This document shows, piece by piece, positions 7,938-16,733 of a stretch of 64,000 bases of DNA. Positions within the stretch are counted from its first letter, which is position 1, and the number at the start of each line of letters is the position of its first letter. A model generated the notes under the pieces. That model worked only from the letters and a program-made list of their open reading frames with translations. It was not told the DNA's origin and made no database searches. A program made the position numbers and the translations under genes. This DNA is from Paracidovorax oryzae ATCC 19882 (GTDB taxonomy: Bacteria; Pseudomonadota; Gammaproteobacteria; Burkholderiales; Burkholderiaceae_C): contig NZ_JMKU01000022.1 in the NCBI RefSeq assembly GCF_000687165.1, positions 1 to 64,000 on the forward strand, written 5' to 3'.

Positions 7938-9653
7938 TCAGTGGGCGCGCAATGCCTGCAGCGCGGCGTCGAAAGACGGCGTGCCGCGCTGGTGCTGCGC
8001 GGCGATGCGTCCGTGCACGACCACCACGAGCCGGTCGGCCAGGCGGGCCTCTCGGCGCAGGTGCGTGGCGATCAGGAGGGTCTTGCGCCCGGCATGCCGG
8101 TCCAGCCGGGCGAGCACGTCGCAGGCCGTCGGGCCGTCCAGGCCTTCGGTGGGTTCGTCCAGCAGCCAGAACGCGGACGGATGCAGCAGCAGCCGTGCCA
8201 GGGCGAGGCGGCGCGCCTGCCCGCCCGACAGGCCCAGCCCGCCTTCGCCGAGCCGGGTGTCCAGGCCGTGTTGCAGCCGCTGGACGTCGCCGGCCAGGCC
8301 GCTGGCCTGCAGCGCCGTCCAGAGCCGATCGTCGGTGGCGGCGGGGTCGGCCAGCCGCAGGTTGTCTCGGATGCTGTCCTGGAACAGTTCGGTCCGCTGG
8401 GTGAGCCACGTGCAGGGTTGCGCCTGCACGGTGCCCGCGCGCGCGGGCAGCTCGCCCGCGACCAGCGACAGCAGCGTGGATTTGCCCGCGCCGCTCGCAC
8501 CCACCACGGCCACCCGTTCGCCGGGGGCCAGGCGCAGGTCGATGCCGCGCAGTACCGGTGCGCCGGTGGCCGCGCCGCCGGCCTCGACACCCGCCAGACA
8601 GGCGGCGGCTTCGATGTCGCAGGCCGCATGGCCGGAACGTGGTGCGCGCTGCTTCAGGTCCGGTCCGGCCCATTGGGGAGCCAGGCGGCGCGCGGCCAGC
8701 ATGCTGCGGCCGGCCTCCAGCGCACCCCGCCGCAAGGCCTGGAAGGGCTCCAGCGCGGCGAGCGCCGTCAGCAGGGCCAGCGCCGCGAGCGGTGCGCCCA
8801 GCGCTCCGGCACCCGCCAGTGCGCCAGCGGCGAGCAGGACGCCAGCCACGCCCAGGTGCCCGGCCACGGCGTGGAGCCATCCGCAGCGGGTGTCGATGCG
8901 ATGGAGTTCGTCGTCGGCGCGTGCGAGGCGGGCGTCGGTCCGCGCGATGTGCTGGCACTGCGTCGGCAACTGCCCGGTCATGGCCAGTTCGGTCTGGCCT
9001 GCGACGAGGTCGATGGCCTGCGCGCGCAGCCGCTCCATGCCGAGGGCGCGGCGCAGCGCGGCGGCGCGCGCCCGGCGGGTCGCGAGGAGGGCCGCGCCGC
9101 CGCCGCACCCCACCAGCCAGGCGAAGGCCGCGGCGCCCAGGCGTGCATCCAGGGAGCCCAGCACGCCGGCCGCCAGCAGCGCCGCGCCCAGTGCGGCGGC
9201 GGCGGGCACCAGCACGCGCAGGTAGATGGATTCCAGCGCGTCGATGTCCTGTGTGAGCCGAAAGAGCAGGCGCGCCGGACGGCGCAGCAGCGCCTGCGCA
9301 GCCTGCGGACGGGCCCAGCCCCGCAGCAGGCGCTCGCGCAGCGCGGCCAGCACGGCCAGGGTGGCATCGTGGGTCACGATGCGCTCGGCGTACCGCCCCG
9401 CGGTGCGCCCCAGCGCCAGCAGGCGGATGCCGGCGCTGGGCATGAACACGTTGAATGCCAGGGCGGCACCGCTGGCCAGGCCGGCGAGCGCGGTCGCCGT
9501 GATGAACCAGCCGGAGAGGCCCAGCAGGGCTATGCCTGCCAGCACCGTGGCGCACGACAGCGCCGCTCCGAGCAGCATCCGGCGGCCGCCTGCCTCCATG
9601 AAAAGGCGCAGCACCGCTGCCAGCGCGTGGCGGGACCGGGCGCGGGCGTTCAT
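7938..9653 (-). CDS. cydC: Thiol reductant ABC exporter subunit CydC
   Basis: This 571-residue half-transporter pairs with CydD to export glutathione and cysteine to the periplasm, which is needed for bd oxidase assembly. About 300 residues of membrane domain (LGLSGWFITATALAG, early TM region) are followed by an ATPase with Walker A GASGAGKST, signature LSGGQARRLALARLLL and Walker B FWLLDEPTEGLD. The ATG overlaps the cydD stop (ATGA at 9650-9653). Confidence 0.93.
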   Translation of the reverse strand: MNARARSRHALAAVLRLFMEAGGRRMLLGAALSCATVLAGIALLGLSGWFITATALAGLASGAALAFNVFMPSAGIRLLALGRTAGRYAERIVTHDATLAVLAALRERLLRGWARPQAAQALLRRPARLLFRLTQDIDALESIYLRVLVPAAAALGAALLAAGVLGSLDARLGAAAFAWLVGCGGGAALLATRRARAAALRRALGMERLRAQAIDLVAGQTELAMTGQLPTQCQHIARTDARLARADDELHRIDTRCGWLHAVAGHLGVAGVLLAAGALAGAGALGAPLAALALLTALAALEPFQALRRGALEAGRSMLAARRLAPQWAGPDLKQRAPRSGHAACDIEAAACLAGVEAGGAATGAPVLRGIDLRLAPGERVAVVGASGAGKSTLLSLVAGELPARAGTVQAQPCTWLTQRTELFQDSIRDNLRLADPAATDDRLWTALQASGLAGDVQRLQHGLDTRLGEGGLGLSGGQARRLALARLLLHPSAFWLLDEPTEGLDGPTACDVLARLDRHAGRKTLLIATHLRREARLADRLVVVVHGRIAAQHQRGTPSFDAALQALRAH

Positions 9654-11383
9654 GCGGCCCTCCGGTGCATGCCGGCGGCGTCGATGCCGCCGATGTCGAT
9701 GACGCGGCCGATGCGGGCCGCCAGCGCCCTGTCGTGGGTCGCGACGATGAGCGTGCGCCCGTGTGCCATGCGCGCCAGGGAATCGGCCACGGCCAGGGCG
9801 GTCCCGCGGTCCAGGTGTGCGGTCGGCTCGTCGAGCAGCCACAGGCCGGCCTGCGGCGTCGCGGCAGCGCGGGCCAGAGCCAGCCGGACCGCCTCTCCAC
9901 CGGACAGCCCCGCTCCCCCTTCTCCCAGCGGGGTTTCCGGCAGGAGGGGGGTGCCCCGCTCCAGGCCGGCGCGGCGCAGTGCTGTGGCGACATCGCTGCG
10001 CGTGATCTCCGCCCTGTGCAGCGCGACGTTGTCATGCAGTGAGCCCGCGAAGACGTGCGGCTTCTGGCCCACCCAGGCCATGCGCCCGCGCAGGGCGGCG
10101 GCACTGCCGCTGTCCAGCGGAATGCCCTCGATGCGCACCGTCCCGCTGCTCGCCGGCACCAGGCCGGCGATGAGCGACAGCAGGGTGGACTTGCCGGCCC
10201 CGCTGGCACCGACGAGCGCCACGTGTTCACCCGCGCCGATGCGGAGGTTCGCTGCTTCGAAAACGGCATCGCCGCCGGGATACGAGAAGCCCAGCCCTTC
10301 GATGTCCACGGCCGGCGGACGCGGCGCGGCGCTGCCCGGTGCTGCGGCGCAAGCATCCAGTGCGCCGGGCAGGGGCAGGCGCGCGCCGCGCAGTGCGGCG
10401 AGCGCCTGCAGCGCGGCCCGGCCCGCGGCCCGGTCGTGCCAGGCGGCCGACAGGTCGCGCAGCGGTTCGAAAAATGCGGGTGCCAGCAGCAGGATGAACA
10501 GCCCCTGTCCCAGTCCCAGCGGCCGGCCCCAGCTGCCCATGCCGATCTGGCCCAGCAGGTGGAAGCCCACATACACCGCCACGAAGGCCACCGCGAGCGC
10601 GGAGAACAATTCCAGCGATGCCGAGGACAGGAAGGCGATGCGCAGCACGCGCATGGTGCGCCGCCGGAGGTCCTCGGCCGAGGCGCGCAGGCGCAGGGCC
10701 GTGGCATCCACCGCGCCCAGCGCGCGCAGGGTGCTCAGGCCGCGCAGGCGGTCGAGCAGGAAGCCGTTCATGCCCCCGAGCGCCTGCAGCTGTTCCGCGC
10801 TGGCTGCCTGGGCACGCCAGCCGATCAGCGCCATGGCCGCTGGAATCAGCGGTGCGGCGGCGACCAGGATCAGTGCGGCAGCCCAGGACACGCCCGCAAC
10901 GGCCAATGCGATCGCGGCCGGCACGGCCATCACGCGCCAGCGCGCGGGCTCGTAGCGCAGCAGCCAGGGCAGCAGGGCGTCGGCCTGCTCGGCGACGGCA
11001 CTGGCGGCCCGGCCGGAGGCGGGTCGGCCACGGTCCAGCGGCGAGCTGCCGGCCAGCGCGGCACAGGCCTGCCCGCGCAACTGGCTGATGTAGCGCCGCG
11101 ATGCGGCGAAGATTCTGCGGGCACCCCAGGCTTCGCCGGTGGCGCGCGCGGCGCCCAATGCCGCGTAGGCCGCCGCATGCCAGGTCACGTCCTGCCAGCC
11201 GCCGCCGGCGGCCAGGCGATGCACGGCCCAGGCCAGCAGGGCCGCCTGGGGCATCCACAGCAGCGAGGCGGCGGCGATGCAGGCTGCGCCGACCCGGTAT
11301 CCGGAAGGCGGATCGAAGCGTGGAAGCGGCGGCTCCGCGGGCGCATCGGCCGTGGGCGTGCCTGCCGCTGCAGGATGGGGCAT
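9650..11383 (-). CDS. cydD: Thiol reductant ABC exporter subunit CydD
   Basis: The 577-residue ABC half-transporter has six predicted membrane helices in the first ~320 residues (LLWMPQAALLAWAVHRL at the first; GFLLDRLRGLSTLRALGA in the linker). The ATPase has Walker A GASGAGKST, signature LSGGEAVRLALARA and Walker B LWLLDEPTAHLD. The ATG at 11381-11383 is chosen because GGAGAG precedes it by 6 bp; the frame stays open upstream without a better start. It is the first Cyd gene, 101 bp behind the DUF2946 gene. Confidence 0.93.
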   Translation of the reverse strand: MPHPAAAGTPTADAPAEPPLPRFDPPSGYRVGAACIAAASLLWMPQAALLAWAVHRLAAGGGWQDVTWHAAAYAALGAARATGEAWGARRIFAASRRYISQLRGQACAALAGSSPLDRGRPASGRAASAVAEQADALLPWLLRYEPARWRVMAVPAAIALAVAGVSWAAALILVAAAPLIPAAMALIGWRAQAASAEQLQALGGMNGFLLDRLRGLSTLRALGAVDATALRLRASAEDLRRRTMRVLRIAFLSSASLELFSALAVAFVAVYVGFHLLGQIGMGSWGRPLGLGQGLFILLLAPAFFEPLRDLSAAWHDRAAGRAALQALAALRGARLPLPGALDACAAAPGSAAPRPPAVDIEGLGFSYPGGDAVFEAANLRIGAGEHVALVGASGAGKSTLLSLIAGLVPASSGTVRIEGIPLDSGSAAALRGRMAWVGQKPHVFAGSLHDNVALHRAEITRSDVATALRRAGLERGTPLLPETPLGEGGAGLSGGEAVRLALARAAATPQAGLWLLDEPTAHLDRGTALAVADSLARMAHGRTLIVATHDRALAARIGRVIDIGGIDAAGMHRRAA

Positions 11384-11484
11384 GGAAACTCTCCAGAAAG
11401 GCAATCGCGGAGGGCGGCGCGCAGGCCGGCCTGCCCGTGCCGGTGGCGGCGGGCAGCGGCTGGCGGACCGCGAAGGAGGGGGCG

Positions 11485-11865
11485 TCAGGAAAGGCTCGGG
11501 GGCGCGCGGCTGGGGTGCGCGGACCAGACCGCCACCAGGCGGGGCGGCAACGGCAGGCATGTCGCGGCCATGCCGCGCGCGGCGGTGCCGGCAACGACCG
11601 GCGTGCCGGGCAAGCACGCGATGGCGGGCACGTCCTGCAGCAGCCGGCAGAAGGGACAATCCATGCCCGAGGGCAGTGCATGGTCGGCGGGCAGGCCTTG
11701 CGTGTCCGCGGCGATCAGCCGGGGACCCTGCGAGGTGCATACCTCGATCCAGGTCTTTCCGGCCGGGGCGGCCAGCACGCTGCTCCATGCAGGCATGAGG
11801 CTCCCCCACAGGATGGCCACGATGGCCAGCCAGAGGAAGGGAGAGCGCGGACGGTGCCGGGACAT
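11485..11865 (-). CDS. DUF2946-type exported protein
   Basis: The 126-residue protein starts MSRHRPRSPFLWLAIVAILWG with a hydrophobic signal or anchor segment. It carries a CTSQG motif near residue 42 and a CPFC motif near residue 69, both typical of DUF2946 proteins, which are exported and of unknown function. The CxxC suggests metal or thiol chemistry; this is inference. It is the leading gene before cydDCABX, in the same direction, with the palindromic site at 11909-11934 just upstream, so it may share the cyd promoter. An upstream in-frame start would add 31 residues but would run through that palindrome. Confidence 0.7.
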   Translation of the reverse strand: MSRHRPRSPFLWLAIVAILWGSLMPAWSSVLAAPAGKTWIEVCTSQGPRLIAADTQGLPADHALPSGMDCPFCRLLQDVPAIACLPGTPVVAGTAARGMAATCLPLPPRLVAVWSAHPSRAPPSLS

Positions 11866-11908
11866 GCGGTAGGGGCGTCGCCTTCGCAGCTGTGCTGTGA
11901 AAGCTTCC

Positions 11909-11934
11909 AAAAATTCAGAAATCTCTGAAATTTT
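11909..11934. promoter_or_regulatory. Palindromic operator candidate upstream of DUF2946-cyd operon
   Basis: TTCAGA-AATC-TCTGAA (11914-11929) is a perfect inverted repeat. Flanking A and T tracts extend it to about 26 bp with one mismatch. It lies 44-69 bp before the DUF2946 start and faces the GbsR/MarR-type regulator gene. Size and symmetry suit a dimeric winged-helix repressor. Confidence 0.55.
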
Positions 11935-12026
11935 AGGTGTCGCCGCGAACCGCGTCACTGGAAAGTCTTGATCCCGGGCAAGAACGGGGCTTTCGTTTGA
12001 TGCAGGACAAAAGCCCGTGTGATAAT

Positions 12027-12053
12027 GAAAATTTCTGAATCTTCGAAAATTTC
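12027..12053. promoter_or_regulatory. Direct repeats GAAAATTTC before the GbsR-type regulator
   Basis: GAAAATTTC occurs at 12027-12035 and 12045-12053, an 18-bp period (about two helical turns), directly before the regulator start. A related GAAATTTT occurs in the palindrome at 11909-11934. The shared core suggests one regulator binding both sites, with autoregulation. Confidence 0.45.
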
Positions 12054-12059
12054 AATAAA

Positions 12060-12614
12060 TTGACGCCACTCGTTCACACCTTCGTCAGCCACTTCGGCGA
12101 GATGGGCAGCCGCTGGGGTATCAACCGGACGGTGGGGCAGATCTATGCCCTGCTGTTCGTCACCGAGCGGCAGCTCCACGCAGACGACATCGGCGAGCAG
12201 CTCGGCATTTCCCGCTCGAACGTCAGCATCGGACTCAAGGAACTGCAGTCGTGGGGATTGGTGCGGCAAAGCCGCATTCCGGGGGACCGGCGCGAATATT
12301 TCTCCTCCCTGGGCGACGTGTGGGAAATCTTCCGCGTCGTGGCGGCCGAGCGCCGCCGCCGCGAGATCGCTCCCACGCTGTCCGTGTTGCGCGAGTCGCT
12401 CATGGCCGGCACGACGTCGCCTGAGGACGCCTTCGCGCAGCAGCGCATGCGCGAGATGCACGACCTGGTGGATTTGGCCAACAACTGGTTCGACGACCTG
12501 CAGCGGCTGTCGCCCGAGTCCATGGCGCAGTTGATGAAGATGGGCTCCAAGGTCCAGAAGTTGCTCAAGGCGAAGGACCGGCTGCTGGGTCCGTCCCGGG
12601 GCCGCGACGGCTGA
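12060..12614 (+). CDS. GbsR/MarR-type transcriptional regulator
   Basis: The 184-residue winged-helix protein opens LVHTFVSHFGEMGSRWGINRTVGQIYALLF, the conserved start of the GbsR group. The helix-turn-helix spans about residues 40-75 (LHADDIGEQLGISRSNVSIGLKEL) and is followed by the wing RIPGDRREYF. The only suitable start covering the conserved N-terminus is the TTG at 12060, since an in-frame stop occurs at 12036-12038. A 12-codon out-of-frame peptide (ATG 12025, stop 12061-12063) overlaps this start and could affect its translation. It is divergent from the cyd operon and is the natural candidate to control it. Confidence 0.82.
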   Translation: MTPLVHTFVSHFGEMGSRWGINRTVGQIYALLFVTERQLHADDIGEQLGISRSNVSIGLKELQSWGLVRQSRIPGDRREYFSSLGDVWEIFRVVAAERRRREIAPTLSVLRESLMAGTTSPEDAFAQQRMREMHDLVDLANNWFDDLQRLSPESMAQLMKMGSKVQKLLKAKDRLLGPSRGRDG

Positions 12615-12737
12615 CGGCCTGGGTCCCCGTGTAATGGGATGTAGCCGAATCCCGCCTTTCCCGGTGCGTTCCCGCGATATCGTGGCCCGTGGCAGAAGCC
12701 ACGACCGCCACACCATCACGAACCGAGGGAGGTTTCC

Positions 12738-14609
12738 ATGTCGTCCGATAGCGTTTCATTCGGCTGCGCCTGCTGCAGCCCCCGCATGCTGCCTGCGTAC
12801 CGGCACGACCATGCGGAATGGCAATCCCTGCTCGCGGATGCCGCTGCGCAGGATGGGGCACGCGGGGCGCCGCAGGCCGTGATCTTCCACGGCGGACACA
12901 TCCATCCGGATCCGGAGCATCCCGACAGGAAGGTCGAGGCGATCGGCATCGCCAACGGCAAGGTCATCGTGAGCGGCAGGCTGCACGACGTGCGCAAGGC
13001 GATGACCGTGTTCGAGCCGCTGGAGCGGCCGCTGTCGGGCGAGCAGACGCTGCTGCCCGGCCTGATCGACGCGCATGCCCACACGCTGACCAGCGCGCTC
13101 ATCATCGACTGGACTGACCTGTCGCCGTTCGACGGGCAGGACCTGGACACGCACTACGACATCCAGCTGATCGAGAAGCGGCTGCGTGCGGCGGTGAAGG
13201 CGGCGCAGCAGGCGACGCCGCCGAAGCCCTGGGTGATGGGCTTCGGCGTGGACCCGTCGCTGATGAAGGTCTGGACGGATATCGATGCGAAGTTCCTCGA
13301 CGGCATCAGCACCGAGGTGAAGATGTTCCTGCTCAATGCATCGGGCCACATCAGCTATGCGAACACGCCCGCGCTGCAGGCGGCGAAGCTCGACAAGGAT
13401 TTTCCGGACGGCGTGCTCACGGAGCAGCAGTCCGCAGCGATGCTGGTGGCCATGCCGCAGCCGGGCCCGGAGCAGATGCTCGATGGCCTGAAACGCGTCT
13501 TCCAGCAGGCGAACCAGCGCGGCATCACGACGGTGTTCGAGGCGAGCGTCGGGCTGCTGAACGGGCCGAAGGAAGTGACCATGCTCAAGGCCTTGGCGCA
13601 GACACCGGCCATGACCGTGCGCATGGGCGGCGCGCTGTACGGCAACAGCAACGACTTGATGACCTGGGTGAACTGCTACCAGCCGGAGCTGTCGAGCGAC
13701 GGCAACAGCCTGTTCACGATACGCGCGCTGAAACTGATTTCCGACGGCTCCAACCAGGGCCTGACCGGATTCCAGAGCCGGCCGTACCTGTGCTGCAACG
13801 AGCATTCGGTGCCCGGCGTCGGTGCCTGGGGCCTGTTCAATTTCGATCCGGCGCGCAAGCTGGCGGACGTGATGGCCGTGGTGGCCGCGGCGGGCTGGCC
13901 CATCCTCACGCACGCCAATGGCGACGAAGCCATCACCAACGTGCTGGCCGCCTACCAGATGGCCCTGAGCAAGGTGCCGCCCCCGGCGCCGACGGATGCG
14001 CCCGCGGCTTCCCTGCCGCAGGCGCCGGCCTGGGCACGGCAGCGGCACCGCATCGAGCATGCCTCGCTGCTGCACGATGACACGATCGGCCTGATGCGGC
14101 GCATGGAGATCTCGCCGAGCTTCCTGATCGGCCACGTGGGCTACTGGGGCAAGGCCTTCCAGGACACGATCCTCGGCAAGGACCGCTCCCTGCTGCTCGA
14201 TCGCTGCGCCTCCGCCCTGCAGGCCGGCCTGCGGATCAGCCTGCACAGCGACCATTTCGTGACGCCGCTGGGACCCCTGCGCTGCATGGAGCAGGCGGTC
14301 GGCCGCGTGATGGAGGCCACCGTGAAGCACCCGGCCCACGGGGCTCCGGCGCATGGCGAAGGCAAGGTGCTGAATGCGCCGGAGTGCCTGGACGTGGCCC
14401 AGGCGCTGCGCGCCGTGACCATCGACGCCGCCTGGCAGTGCCACCTCGACCATCAGATCGGCTCGCTGCTGCCGGGCAAGCAGGCGGACCTCGTCATCCT
14501 GGCGAAGAACCCGCTGCAGTGGTCGGCACCCCACGCCGCCGGCATGCGCGACATCGGGGTGCTGGAGACCTGGGTGAACGGCAGCAGGGTGTTCACCACC
14601 GGGCACTGA
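12738..14609 (+). CDS. Amidohydrolase family 3 (YtcJ-like) metal-dependent hydrolase
   Basis: The 623-residue enzyme has an N-terminal cysteine cluster (FGCACCSP, residues 9-15), then a TIM-barrel amidohydrolase. The HxH metal motif is in LLPGLIDAHAHT (residues 105-116), with later barrel residues in THANGDEA, HRIEHAS and HSDHFVTPLGP, and it ends in the typical KQADLVILAKNP. Family members cleave amide, formamide or ester-like bonds; the substrate is unknown. GAGGGAGG lies before the ATG. It is transcribed away from the regulator and has no obvious partner gene. Confidence 0.85.
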   Translation: MSSDSVSFGCACCSPRMLPAYRHDHAEWQSLLADAAAQDGARGAPQAVIFHGGHIHPDPEHPDRKVEAIGIANGKVIVSGRLHDVRKAMTVFEPLERPLSGEQTLLPGLIDAHAHTLTSALIIDWTDLSPFDGQDLDTHYDIQLIEKRLRAAVKAAQQATPPKPWVMGFGVDPSLMKVWTDIDAKFLDGISTEVKMFLLNASGHISYANTPALQAAKLDKDFPDGVLTEQQSAAMLVAMPQPGPEQMLDGLKRVFQQANQRGITTVFEASVGLLNGPKEVTMLKALAQTPAMTVRMGGALYGNSNDLMTWVNCYQPELSSDGNSLFTIRALKLISDGSNQGLTGFQSRPYLCCNEHSVPGVGAWGLFNFDPARKLADVMAVVAAAGWPILTHANGDEAITNVLAAYQMALSKVPPPAPTDAPAASLPQAPAWARQRHRIEHASLLHDDTIGLMRRMEISPSFLIGHVGYWGKAFQDTILGKDRSLLLDRCASALQAGLRISLHSDHFVTPLGPLRCMEQAVGRVMEATVKHPAHGAPAHGEGKVLNAPECLDVAQALRAVTIDAAWQCHLDHQIGSLLPGKQADLVILAKNPLQWSAPHAAGMRDIGVLETWVNGSRVFTTGH

Positions 14610-14666
14610 AGCCCGGGTTCCACCGCCCGCGCCGATGGGCGGGCGGCAGTGCTCTGGCTTGCGCTC

Positions 14667-16286
14667 TCAGGGCGTCTTGAAGAGGTGGGGGTAGCTCATG
14701 CCGTAGTTGGCGGCGATGCCGGGCGTGGCGTTGGGGTTGCTCAGCTTCATGAACGAGGCGCCGATGATCGGCAGGCCCTGGGCATCGGGCACCAGGATGC
14801 TGGCCCAGCCATATTTGAAGGCTGCAGACATGGATCGCCAATTGACCGAAGACGCCAATGCGTTACTTTCAAAGGCGAAACTCAGAACCGAGACGGCACC
14901 GCAACTTTCGTACTGCTCGAATGCAGGAGGCACGGAGCGGTCGGACAGGGTCGCGGCGCGATCAAAAATTGCCATGCCCCAGCTCCTGGACAGGCTGCAG
15001 ACGCTCTGACCGACCTGGGTATTGGCGGCATGGAAATACTGGGGGCCTGCACCGACGGGCGGAACGACGGAATACACCCGCTGGCTCGACGCGTCCGACT
15101 GGCTGTAGTCCTTCGCGACGCTGTACCGCTTGGTGGGGGTGGCGAGCACCCAGTCTGTCCGGGCCGAAATCGATTGCTCGACGACGTACTGGTTCCTGAC
15201 CTCGCGCGTTGCCATCAGCCGGGAGAGATCGCCGGCGGTCCGCCGGGCGTTCTCGGCGGAAGGCGGCAGGTACATGGGGGTGGAGAGGTCGGGCAGGTCG
15301 TTGAACCGGGCTGCCAGCACGGGGGCGGCCGTGGGCTGCGCGGTACTGCCCTGGGCATCCTTGTAGCGGTAGGCCAGCCCTGCGGACACCAGCAGAGGGT
15401 CGGCCGTATAGAGCTCGGGCTGCCCCACCACCCCGTCCGTGGGCGGGAACAGCATGTAGTTGCCGCGCGCGGGCTGGCCGGCGATGTCGACGGCCTGGAT
15501 GGCGGTGGCCGGGCCGGAGAACGTGGTGGAGCCTGGCACGTCGATGATGTACCACGTGGCCGAGACCTGTCCCGTAGGAGTGGCGAGCCCGCGGGAGGCG
15601 GCGGCGGGTTCACCGCTGATGTCGTCCAGCAAGAGCGTGTTGAGGGTTCCGTAGCGCTCGGTACAGGGCTGGACGCCATTCACTGCTTTGATCAATGTGA
15701 ACAGGGTCGAGTTGCTGGCCCCGTCGTCGCCATACGCGCGGGCGCCCGGTACGTCGGCCATCACGATGGCTTCGATGCTGCCTTCCCGGGTCTGGGCGGC
15801 CTTGGTGGCCGCGCTCCATGCGGGGTCCAGGCGGTCCGTGGAGAAGGGCTGTGGCACGTTCCGGGACAGTTGCGGCATTGTGCAGGTGAGGTCGTCCGTG
15901 GTCAGTTGCGCGGTGCCGTCGGCACCGGCCGTCACCGCCCCCGTCCAGATGTCGCCGGGCCCCAGCAGCACATGCATGCTCAGCAGCCGGTCGCCGTTGT
16001 TGGCGCCGCGGAAGCGCACGTTCACCACCTTGCCGTTGTCCCGGTCCATGTTCACCAGGTGCAGCACGGACATCTGGCCGTTCTGCGCGGTGAAGTAGGG
16101 CACCAGCAGGGCGTGGCCGGTCTTGCCTTCCACCACCCGGGTGGCGGCGGCGTTGGTATAGCCCAGCTGCGCGCCGGAGGGGGTGGCGCCGGTTCCGGCG
16201 ATGACGCCCGCATGGGCTGCTCCGGCGACGGCCATCGTGCCGAGCAGGGCAGCGGCTGCCCTGGAAATGGGGTGGATTCTTTTCAT
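14667..16286 (-). CDS. Secreted protein of unknown function
   Basis: I do not recognise this family. The 539-residue protein has a clear signal peptide (MKRIHPISRAAAALLGTMAV, cleavage after AHA at about residue 26). The mature part is polar, rich in Ala, Thr, Ser and Gly, with a few cysteines (LTCTMP, VQPCTE, SVCSLS, ESCGAV) that could form disulfides. There is no transmembrane anchor, LPXTG or autotransporter barrel. The start at 16284-16286 is chosen because GGAG lies before it and it opens the signal peptide; the longer frame adds an Arg-rich non-signal extension. It is convergent with the amidohydrolase gene and appears monocistronic. Confidence 0.75.
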   Translation of the reverse strand: MKRIHPISRAAAALLGTMAVAGAAHAGVIAGTGATPSGAQLGYTNAAATRVVEGKTGHALLVPYFTAQNGQMSVLHLVNMDRDNGKVVNVRFRGANNGDRLLSMHVLLGPGDIWTGAVTAGADGTAQLTTDDLTCTMPQLSRNVPQPFSTDRLDPAWSAATKAAQTREGSIEAIVMADVPGARAYGDDGASNSTLFTLIKAVNGVQPCTERYGTLNTLLLDDISGEPAAASRGLATPTGQVSATWYIIDVPGSTTFSGPATAIQAVDIAGQPARGNYMLFPPTDGVVGQPELYTADPLLVSAGLAYRYKDAQGSTAQPTAAPVLAARFNDLPDLSTPMYLPPSAENARRTAGDLSRLMATREVRNQYVVEQSISARTDWVLATPTKRYSVAKDYSQSDASSQRVYSVVPPVGAGPQYFHAANTQVGQSVCSLSRSWGMAIFDRAATLSDRSVPPAFEQYESCGAVSVLSFAFESNALASSVNWRSMSAAFKYGWASILVPDAQGLPIIGASFMKLSNPNATPGIAANYGMSYPHLFKTP

Positions 16287-16733
16287 GGTTTCTCCTTGCA
16301 TGGATGGAGCCTCCGGGCGGCGGCGTGCCGGCGCAGGCCTGTGGCTTGGCATGCGGCATGTGGCAGCGACCGTGTACGGGCGGGCAGTAATGGCCGAGGT
16401 GGGAGGGCGCGGCAAGCGCACCCGCATGGACCCGATGGGGCCTTCTTCCTGGGCCTGGCAGTTTTTATCTCCCGGCTATGCCGTGGCACCCCCCCTGGGT
16501 CGGTATAGCGTAACACCTGGTTTCGTTTTGCCATCCCATCAGCCCAAGCTGTTTACTTTCCGTTGCATGCAGGGTGCTGCTTCGGGCGGAAATGGTCAGC
16601 CCGCGTCGGGCGAGCCGAGCGAAGGCGCACCCCAAGGCCATCGGGTCTGCCAGCGGCGGGCAGGACATCCAGGGACTCTCGCAGGCCGTCCCGCCTGCGC
16701 ATGCGCGAAGGCCCCGCGGCTATCATCCACCGC
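16287..16733. other. 447-bp intergenic region between divergent genes
   Basis: This gap separates the divergent secreted-protein gene and the PAS-GGDEF gene and must hold both promoters. I see no coding frame with a credible start, no strong sigma-70 match and no tRNA. Around 16500-16570 it is less GC-rich than the flanks. Confidence 0.5.

Noticed and set aside
6574-10955. Very long open frames on both strands over the cydA-cydD region (over 1300 codons each)
   Set aside because: They run out of phase with clear cyd genes, are rich in Arg, Ala, Pro and Gly with no domains, and arise from high GC content that lacks stop codons.
11968-11981. TTGAT-N4-GGCAA resembling an FNR site upstream of the cyd operon
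   Set aside because: Only one half-site matches; the second half lacks the ATCAA core, so an FNR site is not supported.
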